A DNA stretch of 5,215 bases from Thermodesulfobacteriota bacterium (GCA_030018715.1 JASEHN010000249.1:1-5215), one strand, 5' to 3'. Counted from the stretch's first letter, positions 1 through 5,142 are shown. The notes: generated from the sequence alone by a model not told the origin. Program-made: numbers and translations.

Positions 1-1
1 G

Positions 2-94
2 ACGATTGAGCACCAGATTTTGAGATTTGCAGGAACTTCGTTTGTTTCCCATATTATCATTGAGGCCCTTGGGCAGAAAAAGGGGCAGGGCTGA
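2..94 (+). CDS. C-terminal end of an unidentified protein, possibly AroA (partial)
   Basis: Only one frame stays open from the left edge of the window, and it ends at the TGA at 92-94. It gives 30 residues ending TSFVSHIIIEALGQKKGQG. That is too little for a firm assignment. The stretch with TSF followed about ten residues later by an LG pair is loosely like the final strand and helix of 3-phosphoshikimate 1-carboxyvinyltransferase (AroA), which often ends in an (S/T)FP.F...L..L pattern. AroA is a frequent upstream neighbour of cmk. However, the expected proline is a valine here and the rest does not match clearly. The stop codon lies within an inverted repeat (91-116), and the next plausible start is about 50 bases on. 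Coding in this frame is inferred from the absence of stops and the position just before cmk. Confidence 0.45.
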   Translation, partial: TIEHQILRFAGTSFVSHIIIEALGQKKGQG

Positions 95-116
95 AAAAAT
101 AAATTGATTTTTTCAG
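91..116 (+). repeat. 10-bp perfect inverted repeat over the upstream gene's stop codon
   Basis: CTGAAAAAAT (91-100) and ATTTTTTCAG (107-116) are exact reverse complements around a six-base AAATTG loop. The TGA of the upstream gene (92-94) is in the left arm. The stem is mostly A:T, and the only run of T is in the right arm with no T tract after it, so it is a poor intrinsic terminator in this orientation. It could be an mRNA-stabilising or processing hairpin between the upstream gene and cmk. Confidence 0.5.
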
Positions 117-130
117 TTCGATAGGCTAAG

Positions 131-168
131 AAGGAGGTGCAATAATCATGGAAGAAGGAAAACTTTGA
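131..168 (+). promoter_or_regulatory. Strong ribosome-binding site and six-codon mini-ORF overlapping the cmk start
   Basis: AAGGAGGTG at 131-139 is a near-ideal Shine-Dalgarno sequence placed eight bases before ATG at 148. That ATG opens only a six-codon frame (MEEGKL) closed by TGA at 166-168. The TGA overlaps the TTG at 165-167 that starts the cmk frame, so the arrangement is CTTTGA. A second, weaker Shine-Dalgarno (AAGGA, 155-159) lies five bases before the TTG. Two readings are possible: a leader peptide translationally coupled to cmk, or one base missing from the AAAA run at 159-162. An extra A there would fuse the ATG to the kinase frame. The sequence alone does not decide between them. 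Confidence 0.5.
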
Positions 169-878
169 CGGGCAAGGGGTTTAGACAGAAAAAGGAAAAA
201 TGCCGCAAAGAAATCATTACCATCGATGGTCCAGCGGGGGCCGGGAAGAGCACGGTGAGCAAGATGCTGGCCCGGCATCTCCACTACCTTTATCTGGACA
301 CAGGGGCCATGTACCGCGCAGTAGCCCTTAAAGTAAGGCAAGAGGGCGTCAACCCTGAAGACGAAGCAGCCTTAGAAGATCTTTGCCAAAACATAAAAAT
401 TATTTTTCAGGGAGATGACGAAGGAAAAAGGATAATCCTCGATGGGGAGGATGTAACCCGGAAGATTCGTGAGCCGGCAATTGGGTGGATGGCTTCCAGG
501 GTATCAATGAAGCGTTCCGTGCGGGAGGCCATGGTGCGGCTTCAGCGCAAAATTGGCGAGAAGGGAAAAATCGTGGCCGAAGGCCGGGACACGGGAACGG
601 TTGTTTTTCCCGATGCCAGATATAAATTTTTTTTGAGTGCAGAACCGGGGGAACGGGCCAGAAGACGCCGGCTAGAACTTGTTGGCACAGGCCTCTCCTT
701 AAAAATTGAAGAGATAGAAAAGGAAATGGCCCGGAGAGATGAGCAGGATTCCTCGAGGGAATTGGCCCCGCTGCGCCGGGCTACAGATGCCCTTTTAATC
801 GACTCCACCGGATTAACCCCGGAAGAGGTCGTCGCGCGTATGCTGCAAGTTGTCCGGAAGGAGGATGGCCAGCTTTAA
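165..878 (+). CDS. cmk: Cytidylate kinase (CMP/dCMP kinase)
   Basis: This cytoplasmic enzyme transfers phosphate from ATP to CMP or dCMP, recycling nucleotides from RNA and lipid turnover. The 237-residue product has the family pattern in order: P-loop GPAGAGKST (residues 22-30), DTGAMYRA (45-52) of the nucleoside-binding region, a CMP-specific insert around 60-105, EGRDTGTVVFPDA (139-151), and a C-terminal ARRDEQDSSRELAPL stretch followed by DALLIDST. These match Escherichia coli Cmk in order and spacing, and the length is normal for the family. The start is uncertain. TTG at 165 is the only ATG, GTG or TTG between the in-frame stop at 105-107 and the P-loop, and it gives an unusually basic 16-residue leader before IITIDG. 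An ATG start could be hidden by a one-base sequencing error. The gene lies 77 bases before rpsA, a common pairing in bacteria. Function is confident; only the N-terminus is in doubt. Confidence 0.95.
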   Translation: MTGKGFRQKKEKCRKEIITIDGPAGAGKSTVSKMLARHLHYLYLDTGAMYRAVALKVRQEGVNPEDEAALEDLCQNIKIIFQGDDEGKRIILDGEDVTRKIREPAIGWMASRVSMKRSVREAMVRLQRKIGEKGKIVAEGRDTGTVVFPDARYKFFLSAEPGERARRRRLELVGTGLSLKIEEIEKEMARRDEQDSSRELAPLRRATDALLIDSTGLTPEEVVARMLQVVRKEDGQL

Positions 879-884
879 TTGTGG

Positions 885-912
885 TTGTGGTTTTTTTTTA
901 ATATGCTATAAT
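885..912 (+). promoter_or_regulatory. Extended -10 sigma70-type promoter for rpsA
   Basis: TATAAT at 907-912 is a perfect -10 hexamer. It is preceded by TG one base upstream (TGC-TATAAT), which is the extended -10 motif. A weaker -35 candidate, TTGTGG (885-890), lies 16 bases upstream, and the spacer begins with a run of nine T. Transcription would start near 918-920, giving a leader of about 37 bases before the rpsA ATG. The site would let rpsA, sppA and the phosphatase be transcribed independently of cmk. No factor-independent terminator hairpin is visible between cmk and this promoter, so read-through from cmk is also likely. Confidence 0.7.
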
Positions 913-926
913 TTTTAAAATAATTT

Positions 927-965
927 GGAGGAAAAAGTTTGAGGGGGTTATTTAAATGTCAGTAA
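927..965 (+). promoter_or_regulatory. rpsA leader with two Shine-Dalgarno sequences
   Basis: The leader has two purine-rich sites. GAGGGGG (941-947) lies eight bases before the rpsA ATG at 956 and is the likely ribosome-binding site. GGAGG (927-931) lies seven bases before a TTG at 939, which opens an eight-codon frame ending at TAA 963-965 and overlapping the rpsA start in another frame. S1 represses its own synthesis through its leader in Escherichia coli, so an unusual leader could matter, but the mini-ORF may be chance. Confidence 0.4.
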
Positions 966-2746
966 AAGAGGAAGAGCTTTTTTTTGAGAAAATGGGGGAT
1001 GGTCCTCCGGTAGAGGCAATGGGAGAACAAAATGAGACCAAGACCAAACCCGAAGAAGGGGAAAGTTTCCAAGACCTTTACGAAGAAAGCCTGCACGAAG
1101 TGCAAGAAGGAGAAGTCGTCCGGGGGCGGGTAATCCATGTCGGCCCTGAATTTGTAACCGTAGACATTGGATTCAAATCGGAAGGCCAGGTTCCTCTGCG
1201 TGAATTCGTCACCAAGGACGGGGCGCTGGTTGTGTCGGTTGACGACCCCGTCGATGTTTTCGTGGAAAGGAAAGAATCTGAAACGGGGCTGGTGAACTTA
1301 TCTAAGGAGAAAGCGGATAAATATAAATTCTGGGAAGAAATCAGTCGCGCTTGGAACGACGATCAGGTGATCGAAGGGAAGGTGGTCTCCCGAATTAAGG
1401 GAGGCCTAAACGTAGATATCGGGGTGATGGCTTTTCTGCCCGGGTCCCAGGTGGACATCCGCCCCATCCGCAATTTAGAAAAACTCATCGGCGGCACGTT
1501 CAAGTTCAAGATCATCAAGCTCAACCGGCGGCGCGGGAATGTGGTTTTATCCCGCCGGATTCTTATGGAGAAAGAACGGGAATCGCACCGGCAGAAGACC
1601 CTGGAGACTTTGGCAGAAGGACAGATTGTCGAAGGAGTGGTTAAAAATATTACCGATTATGGCGCCTTCATTGATTTGGGAGGGATCGATGGGCTGATGC
1701 ATATCACGGATATTTCCTGGGGGCGGATCAACCACCCCTCGGAAGTTCTGACCCTCGGCATGAAAATCAAAGTCAAAGTTTTGCAATTCGACCGGGAACA
1801 TCAGCGTGTATCCTTGGGGCTGAAACAAACCTTCCCCGATCCCTGGGAGAAGGTGGCCGAAAAATACCCCGTGGGAACGAGAGTCAAAGGAAAGGTAACT
1901 TCCATTACAGATTACGGAGCTTTCGTCCAGGTGCAAGAAGGGGTGGAAGGTTTAGTGCACGTTTCGGAAATGTCTTGGACCAAACGAGTCAAGCATCCTT
2001 CCAAGATTCTCTCCGTGGGGGATGAGGTGGAAGTCATGGTGCTGGATAATGATCCTGGACAGAAAAGGGTTTCCCTCGGTTTAAAGCAAACCAGCCCGAA
2101 CCCCTGGGATACTATTGCCGAACGTTATCCAGTGGGAACGAAAATTCAGGGGCGAATCAAAAATATAACCGATTTCGGTATCTTCATCGGGATCGACGAG
2201 GGGATCGACGGCCTGGTGCATATCTCGGATGTTTCCTGGATTCAACGTCTCAAACATCCCTCGGAGGTTTTTAAAAAGGGGCAGGAAGTTCAGGCCATCG
2301 TCTTGAATATCGATAAGGAAAATCAACGCTTCTCTTTGGGCATCAAACAGATTCAGAAAAACCCATGGGACGATGTCCATCATCGTTTCAAAGTCGGTCA
2401 GCTCATCAAGGGCAAGGTTACGAACGTCACAAAATTTGGGGCTTTTGTAGAAATCGAACCGGGGATCGAAGGGTTGGTTCATATTTCCGAACTAAGCAAC
2501 CAGAGAGTGGAAAAAGCAACAGAAGTGGCCAAAGTTGGAGAAGAGATTCAAGCCGTGGTCATCAACGTGGATCCCAAGAAACACAAACTCGGCCTGAGCA
2601 TCAAGGACATCGCCCGCTATCAATCACATCCTTCCCGGAAAGAACCGTCCAGAGTCTATGACGATGACACTTCCGACTTCGGCCGCATGTTGAAGGAAGG
2701 GCTGGAGAGAAGGGCGCGTGAAGGCGACAACTTCCGGGAGCGGTAA
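956..2746 (+). CDS. rpsA: 30S ribosomal protein S1, six S1 domains
   Basis: S1 binds single-stranded, often U-rich mRNA at the 30S platform and helps initiate translation of mRNAs with weak or structured leaders. The 596 residues hold six S1 (OB-fold) repeats at about 51-118, 135-203, 221-290, 306-377, 393-464 and 480-550. Domains 3-6 show the usual RNA-binding signature, such as ITDYGAF or VTKFGAF, then GLVHISE/D, and end in VSLGLKQ-type strands. Domains 1 and 2 are divergent, as expected for the part that docks on the ribosome through S2. ESFQDLYEESLHEV (37-50) aligns with the first residues of Escherichia coli S1, so the preceding acidic stretch of about 36 residues is an extension. A charged tail follows the last domain. 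At 596 residues it is longer than the 557 of E. coli because of these ends. The ATG has a good ribosome-binding site. The 3' end overlaps the proposed sppA start by 29 bases. Confidence 0.97.
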   Translation: MSVKEEELFFEKMGDGPPVEAMGEQNETKTKPEEGESFQDLYEESLHEVQEGEVVRGRVIHVGPEFVTVDIGFKSEGQVPLREFVTKDGALVVSVDDPVDVFVERKESETGLVNLSKEKADKYKFWEEISRAWNDDQVIEGKVVSRIKGGLNVDIGVMAFLPGSQVDIRPIRNLEKLIGGTFKFKIIKLNRRRGNVVLSRRILMEKERESHRQKTLETLAEGQIVEGVVKNITDYGAFIDLGGIDGLMHITDISWGRINHPSEVLTLGMKIKVKVLQFDREHQRVSLGLKQTFPDPWEKVAEKYPVGTRVKGKVTSITDYGAFVQVQEGVEGLVHVSEMSWTKRVKHPSKILSVGDEVEVMVLDNDPGQKRVSLGLKQTSPNPWDTIAERYPVGTKIQGRIKNITDFGIFIGIDEGIDGLVHISDVSWIQRLKHPSEVFKKGQEVQAIVLNIDKENQRFSLGIKQIQKNPWDDVHHRFKVGQLIKGKVTNVTKFGAFVEIEPGIEGLVHISELSNQRVEKATEVAKVGEEIQAVVINVDPKKHKLGLSIKDIARYQSHPSRKEPSRVYDDDTSDFGRMLKEGLERRAREGDNFRER

Positions 2747-3662
2747 CCCCCAGATGAGAAGGCACCCTGTACTTTTGGGAATGATGGTCTTTGGCGTGCT
2801 GCTTGGCCTTTTTGTCATCAGCATCTGGGCCCTTTCTTATCTTTCCAGCCGGGAGGAAGGTATTTGGGGGAATGAGAAAGTAGCCATAATCGACATCAAA
2901 GGAGTAATCATCGACTCCCAACCCGTGGTCGGAAAGCTGGTAAAATTCCGTAAAAATGAAAAAGTTAAGGCCATCGTGCTGCGAATCGATTCGCCAGGTG
3001 GAGCTGTAGGCCCGGCCCAAGAAATTCATGCCGAGGTGAAAAAAACCCAGCGAGAGAAAAAAGTTTTGGTCTCGGTGGGTTCTGCAGCCGCCTCCGGCGG
3101 TTATTACATTGCCAGCGCTGCGGATAAAATCATAGCCAATCCCGGATCGATCACCGGTTCCATCGGAGTGGTCGTCGAGAGTTTGAACGTCGAAGAACTG
3201 TTTCGAAAAATCGGTTTGCGCTCCACGGTGATCAAAAGCGGCAAGCATAAAGACATCGGCTCTCCCATGCGCCAGATGACCGAAGAAGAAAAAAAGTTAC
3301 TCCAGGGAGTGCTGGATAGCGTTCATGAGCAATTTATCCGGGCGGTGGCCGAAGGGAGGCAACTTCCTTTGGAGAAAGTGCGGGGTTTGGCTGATGGAAG
3401 GATTTTTTCCGGCGACCAAGCCAAGGTCCTGGGCTTAATAGATGAACTGGGAACCCTCGAGGATACCATTACCATGGCGGCACAGATGGCCGGGATCAAA
3501 GGAGAGCCGGAAGTGATTTATCCGGAGAAAAAAAAGTTTTCTCTGCTGGATATTCTTCTGGAGGAATCCATTCACAAAGTTTTACAGATCGTTCGGGAAA
3601 ATTCAACCCAATTTCATTTATTTTATCTACCCTATCTAATTTACCCAACAGCTGAGAACTGA
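2718..3662 (+). CDS. sppA: Signal peptide peptidase SppA, short (36K) type
   Basis: SppA is a membrane-anchored serine protease of family S49 that degrades leftover signal peptides. The 314-residue product has an N-terminal membrane anchor (about 18-41) and then one ClpP-like protease domain. The motifs are VAIIDIKGVI (55-64), DSPGG (91-95), ASGGYYIASAAD with the presumed nucleophile Ser126, PGSITGSIGV (142-151), and SGKHKDIGSP with the presumed general base Lys178. The Ser-Lys spacing of 52 residues equals that of the Bacillus subtilis SppA dyad (Ser147/Lys199). It is the single-domain form, not the double-length E. coli protein. The GTG at 2718 has GGAGA nine bases upstream and overlaps rpsA. 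An in-frame ATG at 2754, eight bases after the rpsA stop, would give MRRHPVLLGMMVFG, a more conventional N-terminus, and remains a real alternative. The overlap or tight spacing implies co-translation with rpsA. Confidence 0.93.
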   Translation: MKATTSGSGNPQMRRHPVLLGMMVFGVLLGLFVISIWALSYLSSREEGIWGNEKVAIIDIKGVIIDSQPVVGKLVKFRKNEKVKAIVLRIDSPGGAVGPAQEIHAEVKKTQREKKVLVSVGSAAASGGYYIASAADKIIANPGSITGSIGVVVESLNVEELFRKIGLRSTVIKSGKHKDIGSPMRQMTEEEKKLLQGVLDSVHEQFIRAVAEGRQLPLEKVRGLADGRIFSGDQAKVLGLIDELGTLEDTITMAAQMAGIKGEPEVIYPEKKKFSLLDILLEESIHKVLQIVRENSTQFHLFYLPYLIYPTAEN

Positions 3663-3679
3663 ATTTTTTCCAGCCCCTC

Positions 3680-4633
3680 ATGGCTTTTCCCCGTTATGCT
3701 TCCATAGACGTTGGCTCGAACACCGCGCGGCTTCTTCTGGCCGAGAAAACCGCAGGGGGAGATTTACATCCTTTGCGGGTGGAGAGACGAATTACCCGTT
3801 TAGGGGGCAATTTTTCGGGGGAAGGTAAGCTGGATGAAGGTGCCGCATTACGGACCATTGCAGCCCTCCAGTCTTTTGCGGATGTGTTACGGGAGGAAAG
3901 AGTGGAGACTGTCTTCGCCGTGGCCACCGGGGTGGTGAGAGCGGCAAAGGACGGTGAAGAATTCATTAAGCAAGTGTTTAAACTGACTGGCCTCTCCATA
4001 AATATCATTTCCGGAGAAGAGGAGGCCCGCCTGATGCTTCGGGGAGTGCTTTGTTCTTTGAAGGGTATGGCCCCATCCTGGTTGGTTGTCGATGTGGGGG
4101 GCTGGTCCACGGAAATCATCTGGGTAAGGGGAAATTCCCCAGGAGCTACCAGAAGCATACCCTTGGGGGCTGTGGCCCTGAGAGAAGGATTTCTTAAGAG
4201 CGACCCGCCAAAGGAAGATGAATTGGAGCTGCTTAAAATCCATACCCGAAAAGTCCTGGGAGAACTTCGCCAAGAATTCGAAAGAGGAGGATTAAAACTT
4301 GACCGCCTCCACCCGGACCTCGTGGGAACAGCAGGGACTATGACCACGCTGGCGGCAATCGATCAAAGACTTTTGCTTTACGATCCCCTGAAAATCAACG
4401 GCCATCAAATCTCCCGCCAATCCCTAAAAAAAATTTACCTTACCTTAAGTACCATTCCCGCGCGGGAGCGATTAAATTTTCCCGGCCTGGAAAAAGGGAG
4501 AGAAGACTTGATTGTCCCGGGGGTAGCAGTAGTGTTGAGTCTCCTGGATGTTTTTAAGCTAAAAAGAGTGCTTGTGGTTGACTCCGGAGTTCTGGAGGGG
4601 GTGCTTTTGCAGGAAATTTCCCGTTTTCCCTGA
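3680..4633 (+). CDS. Ppx/GppA-family phosphatase, short form
   Basis: The family comprises exopolyphosphatases and pppGpp 5'-phosphohydrolases of the ASKHA (actin/Hsp70-like) fold. Visible landmarks in the 317 residues are the first phosphate loop DVGSNTARLL (10-19), ATGVVRAAKDGEEF (82-95), the catalytic-glutamate segment SGEEEARL (111-118), the second phosphate loop DVGGWSTEI (138-146), GTAGTMTTLAA (216-226), and PGLEKGREDLIVPG (268-281). The length fits the two-domain short form; the C-terminal HD-like and other domains of E. coli Ppx/GppA are absent. The second loop normally reads D(I/V)GGGSTE, and the third glycine is Trp142 here. Whether it acts on polyphosphate or pppGpp cannot be read from sequence, so no symbol is given. 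It begins 17 bases after sppA. No Shine-Dalgarno sequence precedes the ATG: the 20 bases upstream are pyrimidine-rich. The start is nevertheless well placed, only nine residues before the first motif. Confidence 0.92.
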   Translation: MAFPRYASIDVGSNTARLLLAEKTAGGDLHPLRVERRITRLGGNFSGEGKLDEGAALRTIAALQSFADVLREERVETVFAVATGVVRAAKDGEEFIKQVFKLTGLSINIISGEEEARLMLRGVLCSLKGMAPSWLVVDVGGWSTEIIWVRGNSPGATRSIPLGAVALREGFLKSDPPKEDELELLKIHTRKVLGELRQEFERGGLKLDRLHPDLVGTAGTMTTLAAIDQRLLLYDPLKINGHQISRQSLKKIYLTLSTIPARERLNFPGLEKGREDLIVPGVAVVLSLLDVFKLKRVLVVDSGVLEGVLLQEISRFP

Positions 4634-4676
4634 AAAGGCAACTTTAAAATTCATTTTTCTCCCTATATCCCTTATG

Positions 4677-4705
4677 CGCTTTTTGGAAAAGTGGGCGTTT
4701 TTCTT
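4677..4705 (+). terminator. Weak intrinsic terminator candidate after the phosphatase gene
   Basis: CGCTTTT (4677-4683) can pair with AAAAGTG (4687-4693) around a three-base TGG loop, with one G-U pair. GGCG follows and then TTTTTCTT (4698-4705). The stem is short and A:T-rich, and the T tract is four bases away, so efficiency would be low. Its position 44 bases after the phosphatase stop codon fits the end of the rpsA-sppA-phosphatase transcript. Confidence 0.4.
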
Positions 4706-4752
4706 AAAAATTGCAGGAAGTTCCAAAAGTTCTTAATCGAAGGGGTGCCGAA

Positions 4753-4797
4753 AAATCTGGTTGTTTCAACCCAGATTTCCTTTCAAAAAGGAATCTG
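4753..4797 (+). repeat. Overlapping, mutually exclusive hairpins
   Basis: The segment CCAGATTT (4771-4778) can pair upstream with AAATCTGG (4753-4760); the stem is extended inward by TTG/CAA with one bulged C, leaving a TTT loop. The same segment can instead pair downstream: CAGATT (4772-4777) plus CCTTT (4779-4783) pairs with AAAGG plus AATCTG (4787-4797) around a CAA loop with one bulged T. Both stems are about 11 bp and cannot form together. This resembles the logic of an attenuator, but no coding gene follows on this strand within the window, so function is unknown. Confidence 0.5.
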
Positions 4798-4912
4798 TCA
4801 TTCTGGTCTTTGCTGGCGCGAAAAGCTTAATCCCAGTGAAAAGAGTTCAGGGCATTCGCGGCTGTCTGGCCAATGGCCTGGTCGCCCTTACCGTTTGGCG
4901 CTTAAAGGCTAT

Positions 4913-4950
4913 AAAAAATATTGATGGAGGAAATATTAAAAAAATATTGA
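4913..4950 (+). repeat. 12-bp direct repeat AAAAAATATTGA, two copies
   Basis: AAAAAATATTGA occurs at 4913-4924 and again at 4939-4950, 26 bases apart start to start. The second copy runs into the TTGACA -35 box. The stretch between them is also A/T-rich. The repeats may simply be A-tract UP-element sequence that raises promoter strength, or a binding site for a regulator. Confidence 0.5.
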
Positions 4951-4980
4951 CATAAAAAAAAATAAAAGGTAATATATAAT
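4947..4980 (+). promoter_or_regulatory. Promoter of the tRNA-Thr/tRNA-Tyr transcript
   Basis: TTGACA (4947-4952) is a perfect -35 hexamer. At the standard 17-base spacing lies TAATAT (4970-4975), which matches four of six -10 positions. A perfect TATAAT (4975-4980) is also present, but the spacing of 22 bases is too long for normal use. The upstream A/T tract (4931-4946) looks like an UP element, common at stable-RNA promoters. The bases after the -10 region are A/T-rich rather than G/C-rich, unlike the discriminator typical of stringently controlled promoters. Transcription would begin about 20-25 bases before the tRNA. Confidence 0.6.
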
Positions 4981-5008
4981 ATTTTAATATAGTTAAATAT
5001 TTCTTCTC

Positions 5009-5084
5009 GCTGGCGTAGCTCAATCGGTAGAGCAGCTGATTTGTAATCAGCCGGTTGCGGGTTCGAGTCCCATCGCCAGCTCCA
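5009..5084 (+). tRNA. tRNA-Thr (anticodon UGU)
   Basis: The 76 bases fold into a full cloverleaf with encoded CCA (5082-5084). The acceptor stem GCTGGCG/CGCCAGC is perfect. The D stem is GCTC/GAGC, and the anticodon stem GCTGA/TCAGC closes a TTTGTAA loop with anticodon TGT at 5042-5044, which reads ACA as threonine. The variable loop is five bases, and the T loop is TTCGAGT. The T stem GCGGG/CCCAT has three G-C pairs, a C-A mismatch and a G-U pair, so it is weaker than normal. The discriminator base is T. Confidence 0.96.
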
Positions 5085-5097
5085 ATATTTTTTCGGT

Positions 5098-5142
5098 TTT
5101 TAGCTGTCAGCCATCAATTTTTTGGATAGCTGATAGCTGAAA
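5098..5142 (+). repeat. Hairpin between tRNA-Thr and tRNA-Tyr
   Basis: AGCTGTCAGC (5102-5111) pairs with GCTGATAGCT (5129-5138) with a single G-U pair. Further T-A pairing extends this outward to about 5098 and 5142, for a stem of about 14 bp and a 17-base loop. The right arm also contains a short tandem repeat, TAGCTGATAGCTGA. No T tract follows, so it is not an ordinary terminator. It could guide tRNA processing or be a dispersed intergenic repeat. Confidence 0.55.

Larger units (their letters stand above)
4634..5008 (+). other. Gene-free structured intergenic region before the tRNAs
   Basis: These 375 bases separate the phosphatase gene from tRNA-Thr. Two short open frames on the + strand (GTG at 4691 to 4924; TTG at 4761 to 4955) overlap one another in different frames, lack ribosome-binding sites and resemble no family I know, so I do not call them genes. 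In order, the region holds a weak terminator candidate (4677-4705), an 8-bp inverted repeat TTTTGGAA/TTCCAAAA (4681-4688 with 4721-4728), competing hairpins (4753-4797), a possibly degenerate dispersed repeat (about 4797-4845), and an A-rich promoter (4913-4980). Confidence 0.7.

Noticed and set aside
163..184. CTTTGAC, identical to the +1 programmed frameshift site of prfB, at the end of the mini-ORF before cmk
   Set aside because: A +1 shift here enters the frame GAC GGG CAA GGG GTT TAG and stops at 182-184, so it does not reach cmk. The strong Shine-Dalgarno sequence is also too far upstream to stimulate shifting.
891..899. Run of nine T after cmk as an intrinsic terminator
   Set aside because: No stable G/C-rich stem precedes it. 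The T run is better explained as part of the rpsA promoter spacer.
2365..2661. 98-residue + strand open frame inside rpsA
   Set aside because: It lies entirely within the fifth and sixth S1 domains in another frame and is Arg/Gln/Ser-rich, typical of an out-of-frame shadow.
2601..3248. 215-residue open frame on the - strand across the rpsA-sppA junction
   Set aside because: It is antisense to two clearly coding genes, has low-complexity composition and no known motif, and is best explained as a shadow of their codon bias.
3694..4347. 217-residue - strand open frame opposite the phosphatase gene
   Set aside because: It is very rich in Ser, Pro and Thr, has no motif, and is fully antisense to a gene with intact family signatures.
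4691..4955. Two overlapping short open frames (77 and 64 residues) in the intergenic region
   Set aside because: Both start at non-ATG codons without a ribosome-binding site. They overlap in different frames, run through hairpin-forming sequence and have no recognisable family features.
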